Assembly (NCBI GenBank): GCA_023458595.1
Contig: JAEWYT010000093.1
Coordinates: forward strand, 1-64,000
DNA from: Pseudomonadota bacterium
Lineage (GTDB): Bacteria > Pseudomonadota > Alphaproteobacteria > Rhizobiales > Tepidamorphaceae
Direction of reading: 5' to 3'
Length of the DNA stretch: 64,000 bases
Positions 25,459 through 34,072 of this stretch are shown here, piece after piece (within the stretch, counting starts at the first letter, position 1; the number at the start of each line of letters is the position of its first letter). The notes beneath the pieces are model-generated. The model was not told the origin of the DNA. It ran no database searches and saw nothing but the letters and a program-made list of their open reading frames with translations. The position numbers were made by a program, and so were the translations under genes.

Positions 25459-26079
25459 TCACAATGGCTGCCTGTCCGCCCCGGAAGGCGCGGCTGCAAC
25501 CGGTTTCGTTCCGGCCTTCTCCGCGTCCCTGTCGGGGAAGAAGGCATAGGAGAGCGTGATCTCCGTGATCTGCCGGGTGTCCTTGTCGTCGACGATCGCC
25601 GGGTCGACGAAGAAGACGACGGCCATGTCGGACGTCGCGTCCGCGGCAAGCGGCTGCTCGGTGAAGCAGAAGCACTGGATCTTGTTGAAATAGATGCCGG
25701 CCTGCGGCGGCGACACGTTGAACGTCGAGGTGCCGACGGTGTCCGCGTGGCCGAGATTCCGGGCGACATAGATCATCTGCCCGGTCTCGCCGATCCTCAG
25801 CGTGAGCTTCGTCTGCTGCGCCCTGACCTTCCACGGCAGGTCGCCGGCGACGGTGGCGTCGAAGCGGACGGTGATGGTGCGATCCAGCACGCGGTCCGAG
25901 CCCTGCTCGGCGCGCTGCGTCGTGCCGCCGTAGCCGGTCACGCGGCAGAACATGTTGTAGAGCGGCACGGCCGCGAACGACAGGCCGACCATGGCGGCGA
26001 CCAGCGCGAACAGCGAAATCGCCGTCGCTGTCCGCCCGCGTCCCGCGCCCGTGTTCGTCCTGCCGCCGTTCATGCCCAT
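25459..26079 (-). CDS. ctaG: cytochrome c oxidase assembly protein CtaG (Cox11)
   Basis: A 206-residue copper chaperone that delivers Cu to CuB of subunit I. One N-terminal membrane helix (TAISLFALVAAMVGLSFAAV) precedes an immunoglobulin-like periplasmic domain. The copper-binding motif CFCFTEQPL and the first conserved Cys in LYNMFCRVTG are intact. The gene is 10 bp downstream of the tiny coxF gene. Confidence 0.96.
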   Translation of the reverse strand: MGMNGGRTNTGAGRGRTATAISLFALVAAMVGLSFAAVPLYNMFCRVTGYGGTTQRAEQGSDRVLDRTITVRFDATVAGDLPWKVRAQQTKLTLRIGETGQMIYVARNLGHADTVGTSTFNVSPPQAGIYFNKIQCFCFTEQPLAADATSDMAVVFFVDPAIVDDKDTRQITEITLSYAFFPDRDAEKAGTKPVAAAPSGADRQPL

Positions 26080-26089
26080 CCTCCGACCC

Positions 26090-26245
26090 TCACAGCGGCC
26101 GGTCCATGACGCCGGGCCCGAGCTTGACGATGGTGATGAGGTAGAAGAGCAGCACCAGGGCGCCGAGCGCCAGGCCGAGCGCGATCGAGCGGGCGCGCCG
26201 CCGCCGCTTCTGCTCTTCCGTCAAGACGATGCCTTTTTCTTCCAT
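26090..26245 (-). CDS. coxF: CoxF-type small membrane protein
   Basis: A 51-residue protein: charged N-terminus (MEEKGIVLTEEQKRRRRARS), one membrane helix (IALGLALGALVLLFYLITIV), then KLGPGVMDRPL. This is the small protein found between ctaB and ctaG in alphaproteobacterial oxidase operons, often missed by gene callers. It resembles the hydrophobic tail found in Cox-assembly accessory proteins. It starts 3 bp after the ctaB stop and ends 10 bp before ctaG, so it is translated within the operon. Function is inferred from position. Confidence 0.85.
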   Translation of the reverse strand: MEEKGIVLTEEQKRRRRARSIALGLALGALVLLFYLITIVKLGPGVMDRPL

Positions 26246-26248
26246 GGC

Positions 26249-27202
26249 TCACGCGAAGATCCCCGGAAGAGCGACACCCGGAAGGCCGGCGACATGCTCG
26301 ACGAGCAGCGCGGCGAACAGGGCGAAGAGATAAAGGATCGAAAAGCCGAACAGCCGCTTGGCCACCGGGCCGACCGCATCCCCCCTGCCCCGCCAGAGCT
26401 TGAAGGCGAGGCCGAGGAAGACCGCGCCGAGGGCCGCCGACACGGCGAGATAGAGCAGGCCGCCGAAGCCGATCACGGCCGGGGCGACGCCGAGCGGCAC
26501 CAGGACCAGCGAATAGAGGAAGATCTGGCGGCGCGTCTCGTCGACGCCGGCGACGACGGGCAGCATCGGCACGCCGGCGCGGGCGTAGTCGCCGGAGCGC
26601 ACCAGCGCCAGCGCCCAGAAGTGCGGCGGCGTCCAGAAGAAGATGACGAGGAACAGGATCACCGGCTCGAGCGCCACGGTGCCGGTCGCAGCCGCCCAGG
26701 CGACGACGGGCGGGAACGCGCCGGCGGCGCCGCCGATGACGATGTTCTGCGGCGTCGCCCGCTTCAGCCACATCGTATAGACGACGACGTAGAAGAAGAT
26801 GGTGAAGCCGAGCAGGCCCGCGGCCAGCCAGTTGGCGGCGAGGCCCAGAACCACCACCGAGAACGCCGACAGGATCAGTCCGAAGGCGAGCGCCTCGTCG
26901 CGGCCGACCAGTCCGGCGGGGATCGGGCGGGCGCGGGTACGCGCCATCACCCGGTCGATGTCGGCGTCGTACCACATGTTCAGGGCACCCGCCGCGCCGG
27001 CGCCGATGGCGATCGACAGGATCGCGGTGGCGGCGAGCACCGGATGCATGTGCACGGGCGCGACGGACAGCGCGACGAGCGCCGTGAAGACGACGAGCGA
27101 CATGACGCGCGGCTTCAGGAGCGCGACGAAGTCGCCTACGCCGCCGCTCCCGGAGAGCGTCGTCTCGATCGTCGTGTCCAACTCGATGCGCGCGTCACTC
27201 AT
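26249..27202 (-). CDS. ctaB: protoheme IX farnesyltransferase (heme O synthase)
   Basis: A 317-residue UbiA-superfamily prenyltransferase that farnesylates heme b to heme O for aa3 oxidase. The first Asp motif is NMWYDADIDRVMARTRARP and the second is GVDETRRQI. Nine hydrophobic segments are visible, including FLVIFFWTPPHFWALAL, which is diagnostic. It lies 93 bp downstream of ctaD. Confidence 0.97.
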   Translation of the reverse strand: MSDARIELDTTIETTLSGSGGVGDFVALLKPRVMSLVVFTALVALSVAPVHMHPVLAATAILSIAIGAGAAGALNMWYDADIDRVMARTRARPIPAGLVGRDEALAFGLILSAFSVVVLGLAANWLAAGLLGFTIFFYVVVYTMWLKRATPQNIVIGGAAGAFPPVVAWAAATGTVALEPVILFLVIFFWTPPHFWALALVRSGDYARAGVPMLPVVAGVDETRRQIFLYSLVLVPLGVAPAVIGFGGLLYLAVSAALGAVFLGLAFKLWRGRGDAVGPVAKRLFGFSILYLFALFAALLVEHVAGLPGVALPGIFA

Positions 27203-27295
27203 GCGATGCCGAAGCCTGCCCGTTTGGCTCTTCCGTCGTTTACGCGCGATCCGGCGGCATCGCGGGATGCCGCCGAACCGATTTCCGTTCCGCCG

Positions 27296-28894
27296 TCAGC
27301 TGATCTTCGGCAGCGTGTTGAACTGGTGGAACGGCGGCGGCGAGGACAGCGTCCACTCCAGCGTCGTCGCACCGGCACCCCACGGATTGTCGGCGGCCTT
27401 GCGCTTGGCCATGAAGGCCTGGATCACGCCGAACAGGAATATGAACACGCCGAAGGCCGACATATAGGAGCCGATCGAGGAAACGAAGTTCCAGCCGGCG
27501 AAGGCGTCCGGGTAGTCCACGTAGCGACGCGGCATGCCGGCGAGGCCGAGGAAGTGCTGCGGGAAGAAGACCAGGTTCACGCCGATGAACGAGACCCAGA
27601 AGTGCAGCTTGCCGATGGTCTCGTTGTAGAGATAGCCGCTCATCTTCGGGAACCAGTAGTACCAGGCCGCGAAGATGCCGAAGGTGGCGCCCAGCGACAT
27701 CGTGTAGTGGAAGTGCGCGACCACGTAGTAGGTGTCGTGCAGCGACCGGTCGACGCCGGCGTTCGACAGAACGACGCCGGTGACGCCGCCCACCGTGAAC
27801 AGGAAGATGAAGCCGACCGCCCAGAGCATCGGCGTGCGGAACTCGATCGAGCCGCCCCACATGGTGGCGATCCAGGAGAATATCTTCACGCCGGTCGGCA
27901 CCGCGATGATCATGGTCGCGGCGACGAAGTAGGCCTGCGTGTCGACGTCCATGCCGACCGTGTACATATGGTGCGCCCACACGATGAAGCCGATGCCGCC
28001 GATCGCGACCATGGCGTAGGCCATGCCGAGATAGCCGAACACGGGCTTCTTCGAGAAGGTGGCGACGACCTGGCTGACGACGCCGAAGGCCGGCAGCACG
28101 ATGATGTAGACCTCCGGGTGACCGAAGAACCAGAACAGGTGCTGGTAGAGGATCGGGTCGCCGCCGCCTTCCGGCGAGAAGAACGTCGTACCGAAGTTGC
28201 GATCGGTGAGCAGCATCGTGATGGCGCCCGCCAGAACCGGCAGCGACAGCAGGAGCAGGAAGGCCGTGACCAGCACCGACCAGACGAACAGCGGCATCTT
28301 GTGCAGGGTCATGCCCGGCGCGCGCATGTTGAAGATGGTGGTGATGAAATTGATGGCGCCGAGGATCGACGAGGCGCCGCCGAGATGGAGCGCGAAGATC
28401 GCGAAGTCCACCGCGGGGCCGGGATGTCCGCTCGTCGACAGCGGCGCGTAGACCGTCCAGCCGGTGCCGGCGCCGTTGCCTTCGGCGCCGCCGGGCACGA
28501 ACATCGAGATCACCAGAAGGCAGAAGGCGGCGGCCAGCAGCCAGAAGGAGATGTTGTTCATGCGCGGGAAGGCCATGTCCGGCGCGCCGATCATGATCGG
28601 CATGAACCAGTTGCCGAAACCGCCCATCAGCGCCGGCATGACCATGAAGAACACCATGATGAGGCCGTGCCCGGTGACGAACACGTTGAACATCTGGCCC
28701 GAGCCGAAGATCTGCAGGCCCGGCTCCATCAGCTCGGCACGCATCATCACCGAAAGGAAGCCGCCGACGATGCCGCCGGTCAGGGCCAGGATCAGGTAGA
28801 GCGTGCCGATGTCCTTGTGGTTCGTCGAGAGAAGCCAGCGCCGCCACCCCGTGGGATGATGATCATGGGCCTCGTGAGCCGCTGCGTAAGCCAT
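27296..28894 (-). CDS. ctaD: cytochrome c oxidase subunit I (aa3)
   Basis: A 532-residue catalytic subunit with twelve membrane helices, binding heme a and the heme a3-CuB centre. Ligand motifs are present: TGHGLIMVFFMVMP (heme a His), WFFGHPEVYIIVLP (CuB His and cross-linked Tyr), WAHHMYTVGMD (CuB His pair) and VVAHFHYTMSLG (heme a3 and a His). It is the A-type, with the Glu in GHPEVY. Located between ctaC (45 bp gap) and ctaB. Confidence 0.98.
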   Translation of the reverse strand: MAYAAAHEAHDHHPTGWRRWLLSTNHKDIGTLYLILALTGGIVGGFLSVMMRAELMEPGLQIFGSGQMFNVFVTGHGLIMVFFMVMPALMGGFGNWFMPIMIGAPDMAFPRMNNISFWLLAAAFCLLVISMFVPGGAEGNGAGTGWTVYAPLSTSGHPGPAVDFAIFALHLGGASSILGAINFITTIFNMRAPGMTLHKMPLFVWSVLVTAFLLLLSLPVLAGAITMLLTDRNFGTTFFSPEGGGDPILYQHLFWFFGHPEVYIIVLPAFGVVSQVVATFSKKPVFGYLGMAYAMVAIGGIGFIVWAHHMYTVGMDVDTQAYFVAATMIIAVPTGVKIFSWIATMWGGSIEFRTPMLWAVGFIFLFTVGGVTGVVLSNAGVDRSLHDTYYVVAHFHYTMSLGATFGIFAAWYYWFPKMSGYLYNETIGKLHFWVSFIGVNLVFFPQHFLGLAGMPRRYVDYPDAFAGWNFVSSIGSYMSAFGVFIFLFGVIQAFMAKRKAADNPWGAGATTLEWTLSSPPPFHQFNTLPKIS

Positions 28895-28939
28895 TAGTTG
28901 TCGTCCTTCTTACGTCTTGTCCGCTGCGTGGTGACCGGA

Positions 28940-29815
28940 TCAGTCGTCCTTGGCGGCCGGCGCCGCCGTCCCGGACGCGATCTGCGCGAGTTCGGTCTTG
29001 CCGTCGCGCGGGTGAAGCGCCGCCATCTTCTCGGAGACCCAGGCGTCGTACTCTTCCTGGGTCACGACCTGAACCGAGATCGGCATGAAAGCGTGGTCAC
29101 GGCCGCAGAGCTCGGAGCACTGGCCGTAGTAGATGCCGGTCTTGGTCGCCTTGAACCAGGTCTCGTTCATGCGGCCGGGAACGGCGTCGACCTTCGAGCC
29201 GAACGCCGGGATCGTCCAGGAATGGATGACGCCGAGGGGATCGGCGGTGACCAGCACCTTCACGATCTTGTCGACCGGCACGACGACGTTGTTGTCGGTG
29301 CCGAGCAGGCGCGGCGGAACGGGATCCACCTTTTCGCGCTCCTCGTCCGTCAGCATGACGGCGTCGAAGCTCAGCCCCTCGTGATCGGGATACTCGTAGC
29401 CCCAGTACCACTGGTAGCCCGTCGCCTTGATGGTCACGTCGGGCTCCGGGACCTCGAGCTGGAAATAGAGGAGCCGGAAGGAAGGAATGGCGATGACCAC
29501 GAGGATGATCACCGGGATGACCGTCCAGGCGACCTCGAGCACCGTGTTGTGAGAAGTCCGCGACGGGTTCGGGTTGGCGCGCGAATTGAACTTGAAGATG
29601 CAGATGCCCAGCAGCGCCAGCACGAAAAGCGTGATCAGCGTTATCAGCACCAGCAGGAAATTATGGAACCCGGTAATCGACTCCATCACCGGCGTGCTGG
29701 CCGCCTGAAATCCCAGCTGCCAGGGTTCCGGCTGCTGCGCCAGCGCCGGCACCGCGCCCGTCATGAATGCCGTTGCAACCGCGAGAGCTGCCGCGATTCG
29801 CAATCTCGAAGCCAT
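28940..29815 (-). CDS. ctaC: cytochrome c oxidase subunit II
   Basis: A 291-residue subunit carrying the CuA electron-entry site. The signal peptide ends ...AVPALAQQ; two membrane helices follow (~45-125). The cupredoxin domain holds CuA ligands in VIHSWTIPAFG (His) and GQCSELCGRDHAFM (two Cys, Glu, His, Met). No fused cytochrome c domain is present, so it is a caa3-lacking aa3 type. Start at 29815 (MASRLRIAAA) set by the signal peptide; the longer frame to 29899 lacks a good ribosome site. Confidence 0.97.
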   Translation of the reverse strand: MASRLRIAAALAVATAFMTGAVPALAQQPEPWQLGFQAASTPVMESITGFHNFLLVLITLITLFVLALLGICIFKFNSRANPNPSRTSHNTVLEVAWTVIPVIILVVIAIPSFRLLYFQLEVPEPDVTIKATGYQWYWGYEYPDHEGLSFDAVMLTDEEREKVDPVPPRLLGTDNNVVVPVDKIVKVLVTADPLGVIHSWTIPAFGSKVDAVPGRMNETWFKATKTGIYYGQCSELCGRDHAFMPISVQVVTQEEYDAWVSEKMAALHPRDGKTELAQIASGTAAPAAKDD

Positions 29816-29911
29816 ATTGAGCGTGCTCCCTTGCCTCTTGCCCCTGCCCTCGAAGCGCGTTTCCGTCTCCGCGCCGGCCGGCGATCTTCGCGCCGGCAAT
29901 ATGGGCCTGCT

Positions 29912-29941
29912 TTAAAATCACACTTTCGCCGCTCTCGGCAA
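29912..29941 (-). promoter_or_regulatory. candidate promoter of the cta operon
   Basis: Minus-strand TTGCCG (29941-29936), 18-bp spacer and TTTTAA (29917-29912) lie about 100 bp upstream of ctaC. It is the best match in the 353-bp divergent gap 29816-30168, but the -10 is weak. The rest of the gap holds the candidate ialB promoter and nothing else I can identify. Confidence 0.4.
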
Positions 29942-30089
29942 TGACCTTTCCCCGGAAGTGGCGCGACAAATTTGCACAGCGGTCACTATGTCGCACGGAC
30001 GTCGCCGACGCGCCGTCCCGGAATCGGCGGGGTCGTCTTGTGCGCGGCGGGGTGCGAGGCCACCTTGAAGCAAATCCGGGGCGATCCCT

Positions 30090-30117
30090 TGACAGTCCCA
30101 AGCGGTCTGGTAGCACC
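30090..30117 (+). promoter_or_regulatory. candidate promoter of the IalB-family gene
   Basis: A perfect TTGACA (30090-30095), 16-bp spacer and weak -10 TAGCAC (30112-30117) lie about 50 bp before the start codon at 30169. Confidence 0.45.
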
Positions 30118-30168
30118 GCGGCGAGCAAAGGGGCGGGTTCCGCCCGGCGATCGAAAAGGCATCATCAC

Positions 30169-30735
30169 ATGGCGAATCGGTGCGACTCGCTGAGAGAACG
30201 GGTCCGGAGCCGTTTGGCCGGCTCCCGATCCGGCATTCTGGCTGCTGTTCTTCTAGGAATCGGCGCCGTATCGGCGATTCCCGTCCTCCCCTCCCCGGCG
30301 AACGCCCAGGGGGCGGTGCGCTCCACCCACGGCGACTGGCAGATTCGCTGCGACACGCCGCCCGGCGCCCAGGGAGAGCAGTGCGCGCTCATCCAGAGCG
30401 TGACGGCGGAGGACCGGCAGAACGTCGGGCTGACGGTCATCGTGCTCAAGACCGCGGACGGCAAGGACCAGATCCTGCGCGTCCTCGCCCCGCTCGGCGT
30501 GCTGCTGCCGACCGGCCTCGGCCTGAAGATCGACGACGCCGACATCGGCCGCGCCCAGTTCATCCGCTGCCTGCCGAACGGCTGCGTCGCCGAGGTCATC
30601 ATCGACGCCGACCTCGTCAAGAAGCTCGAGACCGGCAAGCTCGCGACCTTCATCATCTTCCAGACGCCGGAGGAAGGCATCGGCATCCCGATGTCGCTGG
30701 CCGGCTTCACCGAAGGCTACGCGGCCCTGCCCTGA
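30169..30735 (+). CDS. invasion-associated locus B (IalB) family protein
   Basis: A 188-residue secreted protein. A long basic n-region (MANRCDSLRERVRSRLAG) precedes a hydrophobic core ending ...PSPANAQ. The mature part fits the IalB family common in Rhizobiales, with cysteine pairs in WQIRCDTPPGAQGEQCAL and FIRCLPNGCVAE. The name derives from Bartonella; in environmental relatives the role is unknown and invasion should not be assumed. The downstream HAD gene follows by 25 bp. Confidence 0.88.
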   Translation: MANRCDSLRERVRSRLAGSRSGILAAVLLGIGAVSAIPVLPSPANAQGAVRSTHGDWQIRCDTPPGAQGEQCALIQSVTAEDRQNVGLTVIVLKTADGKDQILRVLAPLGVLLPTGLGLKIDDADIGRAQFIRCLPNGCVAEVIIDADLVKKLETGKLATFIIFQTPEEGIGIPMSLAGFTEGYAALP

Positions 30736-30760
30736 GCGGAGGCACGGAGGGCGTAAGGCG

Positions 30761-31381
30761 ATGATCCGCCTCGCCATCTTCGACATGGACGACGTGCTCT
30801 ACGCCTACGACCGGGAGGCGCGCGTCGACCACATCGTCTCGGCGACCGGGCTCGCCCCGGACCGCGTGCGCGAGGCGCTCTGGGGCGGCGACTTCGAGAA
30901 CCGCGCGGAGGCCGGCGAATGGCCGACGGGCGCGGCCTATCTCGAGGCGTTCAACCGGCGCCTGGGTTTCGACCTGCCGCGTGCGGATTGGGTGGCGGCG
31001 AGACGGGCGTCGATGAGGCCCGACACGGCGACGATAGCGCTGGCCGAAGCCCTGAAGGCGTCGGTGGCCGTCGGGCTCCTGACCAACAACGCCTCGCTGC
31101 TGCGCGAGGAGATCGCCGTGATCGCGCCGGAGATCGTTCCCGTGTTCGCCCCGCGCCTGCATGCCTCCGTCGATTTCGGGGCACGCAAGCCGGATCCCGC
31201 GGTCTTCCTGCGTTATCTCGACCGCTACGGCATCGCCCCGCAGGAGGCGCTGTTCGTCGACGACGGCGCCGACAACGTGGCCGGTGCCGAGAACCTCGGC
31301 ATGGCGGGCCATGTCTTCGCCGGGGCGGAGGGCCTGCGCGGCTGGCTGGCGTCGCTTTCGCTGCTGCCCGACGAACGCTGA
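30761..31381 (+). CDS. HAD family hydrolase
   Basis: A 206-residue haloacid dehalogenase-superfamily phosphatase. Motif I is FDMDDVLY (nucleophile and general-acid Asp), motif II is LLTNN, motif III is the Lys in ARKPDPAVF, and motif IV is LFVDDGADN. The cap is helical, as in subfamily IA. Substrate cannot be predicted. It follows the IalB gene closely and may be co-transcribed. Confidence 0.9.
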   Translation: MIRLAIFDMDDVLYAYDREARVDHIVSATGLAPDRVREALWGGDFENRAEAGEWPTGAAYLEAFNRRLGFDLPRADWVAARRASMRPDTATIALAEALKASVAVGLLTNNASLLREEIAVIAPEIVPVFAPRLHASVDFGARKPDPAVFLRYLDRYGIAPQEALFVDDGADNVAGAENLGMAGHVFAGAEGLRGWLASLSLLPDER

Positions 31382-31520
31382 GCGAAGGCGTCCACCGGGG
31401 CGCGCCGGTCCCGTTGCCGTTCTCCACAGGCGCTTTCTGTGCTGCCGGTTGTGGAAATCGCGCGCTTCAGCGGCTATCTATCGATGGGACTAGGCGACAG
31501 ACGGCCCTGACGGGGACAGC

Positions 31521-31742
31521 ATGAACCGCTACGAACGGCCGGCCGCGCAAGGCGAGGCGGTCATCCAGTATCTAGACGGCGACTTCCGGATCCTGAAGCC
31601 CGGGGGGTACGTCGTGTGCGCGGTGACCGGCGAGCACATCCCGCTCACCGAGCTGCGCTACTGGAGCGTGGACCGGCAGGAAGCCTACGCGGGGCCCGAG
31701 GTGGCCATGAAGGTGTACGAAGAGAAGGTCCGCAAGCGCTGA
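31521..31742 (+). CDS. DUF2093 domain-containing protein
   Basis: A 73-residue protein of the DUF2093 family, which is largely restricted to alphaproteobacteria. Landmarks are YLDGDFRILKPGGYVVCAVTG and LRYWSVDRQEAY. It has no catalytic motif and a single Cys. It is convergent with lpxK with a gap of only 15 bp. Function unknown. Confidence 0.9.
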   Translation: MNRYERPAAQGEAVIQYLDGDFRILKPGGYVVCAVTGEHIPLTELRYWSVDRQEAYAGPEVAMKVYEEKVRKR

Positions 31743-31757
31743 CGTCTGCGGCGGAAC

Positions 31758-32774
31758 TCATTGCCGTTTCAGGGCTTTTTCCAACAGATCGTGAAGCGCC
31801 AGGGCGCTGTTCTCGTCGAGGACGAGGCTCACCGGCAGGGCGACCAGGGCGTCGGCTAGGGCCTTCATCGTGCCGCCCTTGGGCCGGCCGATCCGCACCG
31901 CGTCCTTTTCCGTCGTCACCGGAATCGCGCCGGACCGGCGCTGCAGCGCCATCAGGCCGCGCGCATCGGTCTCGTTGTAGGCGTGATGGTCGGGAAAACC
32001 GCGCGCTTCCAACACCTCGGCGCCGATTTCCCTCAAGGTCGCAAAGAACTTTTCCGGCCGGCCGATGCCGGCGAAGGCGAGGACCGGACGGCCGCCGAGC
32101 GCCGCGCGCATCGACGAATCGGCCGCCAGGCGGCCGCGCAGCACCGTAACCCCCCTGTCGCCCGCGCGCAGCCCAACGGTCGCCCCGGCGTCGCCCTCGC
32201 CTATCAGCAGCACCGCCCCGGCCCTGCCGAGCTGGGGACCGAGCGGCAGGCGCATGGGACCGGCCGGCAGACAGTAGCCGTTGCCCACCCCGTAGCCGGC
32301 GTCGACCACCAGGATCGACAGGTCCTTGGCGAGCGCCGGGTTCTGGAAACCGTCGTCCATGACGATGACGTCGCCGAGGGTCCGGGCGAGCTCGGCGCCC
32401 AGGGCACGGTCCGGCGAGACCACGGCGGGGGCGGTTCGGGCGAGCAGCAGCGGCTCGTCGCCGACGTCGGCCGCGGTATGGATGTCGAGGTCGACGGCGA
32501 CGGGGCCCGAGACGCGGGCGCCGTACCCCCTGCTCAGGAAAACGGGCTTTCGGCCAAGCGCGGCCAGAAGGCGGGCGATCAGGATCGCGGTCGGGGTCTT
32601 GCCCGAGCCGCCGACGGTCGGATTGCCGACGCAGACGACCGGCACGTCCATCTTCCTCGACGGCGCCCTGCGGAAGCGCCAAAGGGCGACGGCGGCGTAG
32701 ATCAGGGAGATCGGCCACAGGCACATCGCCTGCCAGCCCGGACGCGGCCCCTGCCAGAAGCCGGGCGGGCGCAT
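31758..32774 (-). CDS. lpxK: tetraacyldisaccharide 4'-kinase
   Basis: A 338-residue lipid A biosynthesis kinase. The Walker A loop is VGNPTVGGSGKTPTA and the characteristic LSRGYG motif follows. An N-terminal hydrophobic segment (MCLWPISLIYAAVALWRF) anchors it to the inner membrane. It starts at 32774; upstream frame is shadow over waaA. The gap from the waaA stop is two bases, so the LPS genes are coupled. It adds the 4'-phosphate needed by WaaA. Confidence 0.96.
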   Translation of the reverse strand: MRPPGFWQGPRPGWQAMCLWPISLIYAAVALWRFRRAPSRKMDVPVVCVGNPTVGGSGKTPTAILIARLLAALGRKPVFLSRGYGARVSGPVAVDLDIHTAADVGDEPLLLARTAPAVVSPDRALGAELARTLGDVIVMDDGFQNPALAKDLSILVVDAGYGVGNGYCLPAGPMRLPLGPQLGRAGAVLLIGEGDAGATVGLRAGDRGVTVLRGRLAADSSMRAALGGRPVLAFAGIGRPEKFFATLREIGAEVLEARGFPDHHAYNETDARGLMALQRRSGAIPVTTEKDAVRIGRPKGGTMKALADALVALPVSLVLDENSALALHDLLEKALKRQ

Positions 32775-32776
32775 CG

Positions 32777-34072
32777 TCAGCGCGCCCCGGCCGCGACGGG
32801 GAGAAGCGGTTCGAGCGCCGCCATCGCCCGGTCGAGGGCGCCGGAAAAGGCGCTCACCGCCCCGCTGGCCGCCTCGGCACGGCGTGCCGCCTCGGCGGGC
32901 CGGGCGACGAGCGCGGCGACACGCGCGGCGAGCGCGGCCGCGTCGGCGACCTCCTCGGCCCCGCCGGCGGCATGGAGCGCGGCGTAGACGTCGGCGAAGT
33001 TGTGGACGTGCGGGCCGTGCAGGATCGCGGTGGCGAGCTTCGCCGGCTCTATCGGGTTCTGGCCGCCGTGCGGGACCAGGGAGCCGCCCATGAAGACGAT
33101 CGGGGCGAGGCGGTAGACGAGACCCATCTCGCCGATCGTGTCGAACAGGCAGATCGCCGTGCCGGCGCCCGGCATCTGCCCCTTCGAGCGGGTCGCGACA
33201 TCGAGGCCGCGCGCGGACGCGGCGGCGGCGACCTCGGCGCCGCGCTCGGGATGGCGCGGGGCGACGATCGTCAGGAGGCCCGGATCGGCGCCGGCGATCG
33301 CGACGTGGGCGTCGAGGACGGCGTCGATCTCGCCCGGATGCACGCTCGCCGCCGCCCAGCGCGGCCGGTCGCCGAGCGCGGCGGAGAATCCGGCGAGCGC
33401 CCCCTCGTCCGCCCCGGGCGCCGGCACGTCGTACTTGAGGTTGCCCGAACACGTCACCGGCCCGGCGCCAAGCGCCCGCAGCCGCCCGGCATCGCCCTCC
33501 GACTGGGCGAGGCAGAGATCGAAGCACGACAGGAGCGCGCCGATCATCGCCGGGCTGCGGCGCCAGCGGCGGAAGGAGCGGTCGGACATGCGGGCGTTGA
33601 GGAGCGCGAGCCTCGCGCCGCTCGCGGCCGTCTCGATCATCAGGTTCGGCCAGAGCTCCGACTCGACGAAGATCGCGAGGCCGGGCCGCCAGTGGTCCAG
33701 GAAGCGGCGCACGAAGCGCGGGCCGTCGAGCGGCACGTACTGGTGGATCGCGCGGTCGCCGAGACGGGCCCTGGCGATGCTCGTCGAGGTCATCGTCCCG
33801 GTCGTCAGCAGCACCGAGGCGCAGCCGCGCCCGAGGATGCGGTCGATCAGCGGCAGCACGGACAGGGTCTCGCCGACGCTCGCCGCATGCACCCAGACGA
33901 GCGGGCCCTCGGGACGCGGCAGGCTCGCCCTGCCGTAGCGCTCGCCGCTACGCTCGGGATCCTCCTTGCCGCGCTTCAGGCGCCACCGGAGGATCAGCCC
34001 GGCGAGCGGATGGGCCACCGACGTCGCCAGCCGGTAGGCCTCCAGCATCACCGAGCGCGGGGCATCAGCCAT
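32777..34072 (-). CDS. waaA: 3-deoxy-D-manno-octulosonic acid transferase
   Basis: A 431-residue GT-B glycosyltransferase that attaches KDO to lipid A. Motifs include LVWVHAASVGE (catalytic Glu), TTGTMTSTSIARAR, and GGSLVPHGGQNPIEPAKL in the C-terminal domain. A hydrophobic N-terminus tethers it to the inner membrane. Its start overlaps the end of the DUF374 acyltransferase-like gene by eight bases. Confidence 0.96.
   Translation of the reverse strand: MADAPRSVMLEAYRLATSVAHPLAGLILRWRLKRGKEDPERSGERYGRASLPRPEGPLVWVHAASVGETLSVLPLIDRILGRGCASVLLTTGTMTSTSIARARLGDRAIHQYVPLDGPRFVRRFLDHWRPGLAIFVESELWPNLMIETAASGARLALLNARMSDRSFRRWRRSPAMIGALLSCFDLCLAQSEGDAGRLRALGAGPVTCSGNLKYDVPAPGADEGALAGFSAALGDRPRWAAASVHPGEIDAVLDAHVAIAGADPGLLTIVAPRHPERGAEVAAAASARGLDVATRSKGQMPGAGTAICLFDTIGEMGLVYRLAPIVFMGGSLVPHGGQNPIEPAKLATAILHGPHVHNFADVYAALHAAGGAEEVADAAALAARVAALVARPAEAARRAEAASGAVSAFSGALDRAMAALEPLLPVAAGAR

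Noticed and set aside
25991..28897. 968-residue plus-strand open frame opposite ctaG, ctaB and ctaD
   Set aside because: It is antisense to well-conserved oxidase genes, is full of Arg/Asp/His/Gly low-complexity residues typical of GC-rich shadows, and matches no family.
29972..30193. Small frames (plus 29972-30193, minus 29986-30168) in the cta/ialB gap
   Set aside because: No ribosome site, Arg/Gly-rich composition, and they overlap each other and the ialB promoter and signal peptide.
30169..30735. Evidence of pathogenicity from an IalB-family gene
   Set aside because: IalB-family proteins are widespread in non-pathogenic Rhizobiales; the name alone says nothing about virulence.
32775..33527. 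Extended start for lpxK (589 residues)
   Set aside because: The upstream part overlaps waaA in another frame and is low complexity; the LpxK family begins with the hydrophobic segment at 32774.
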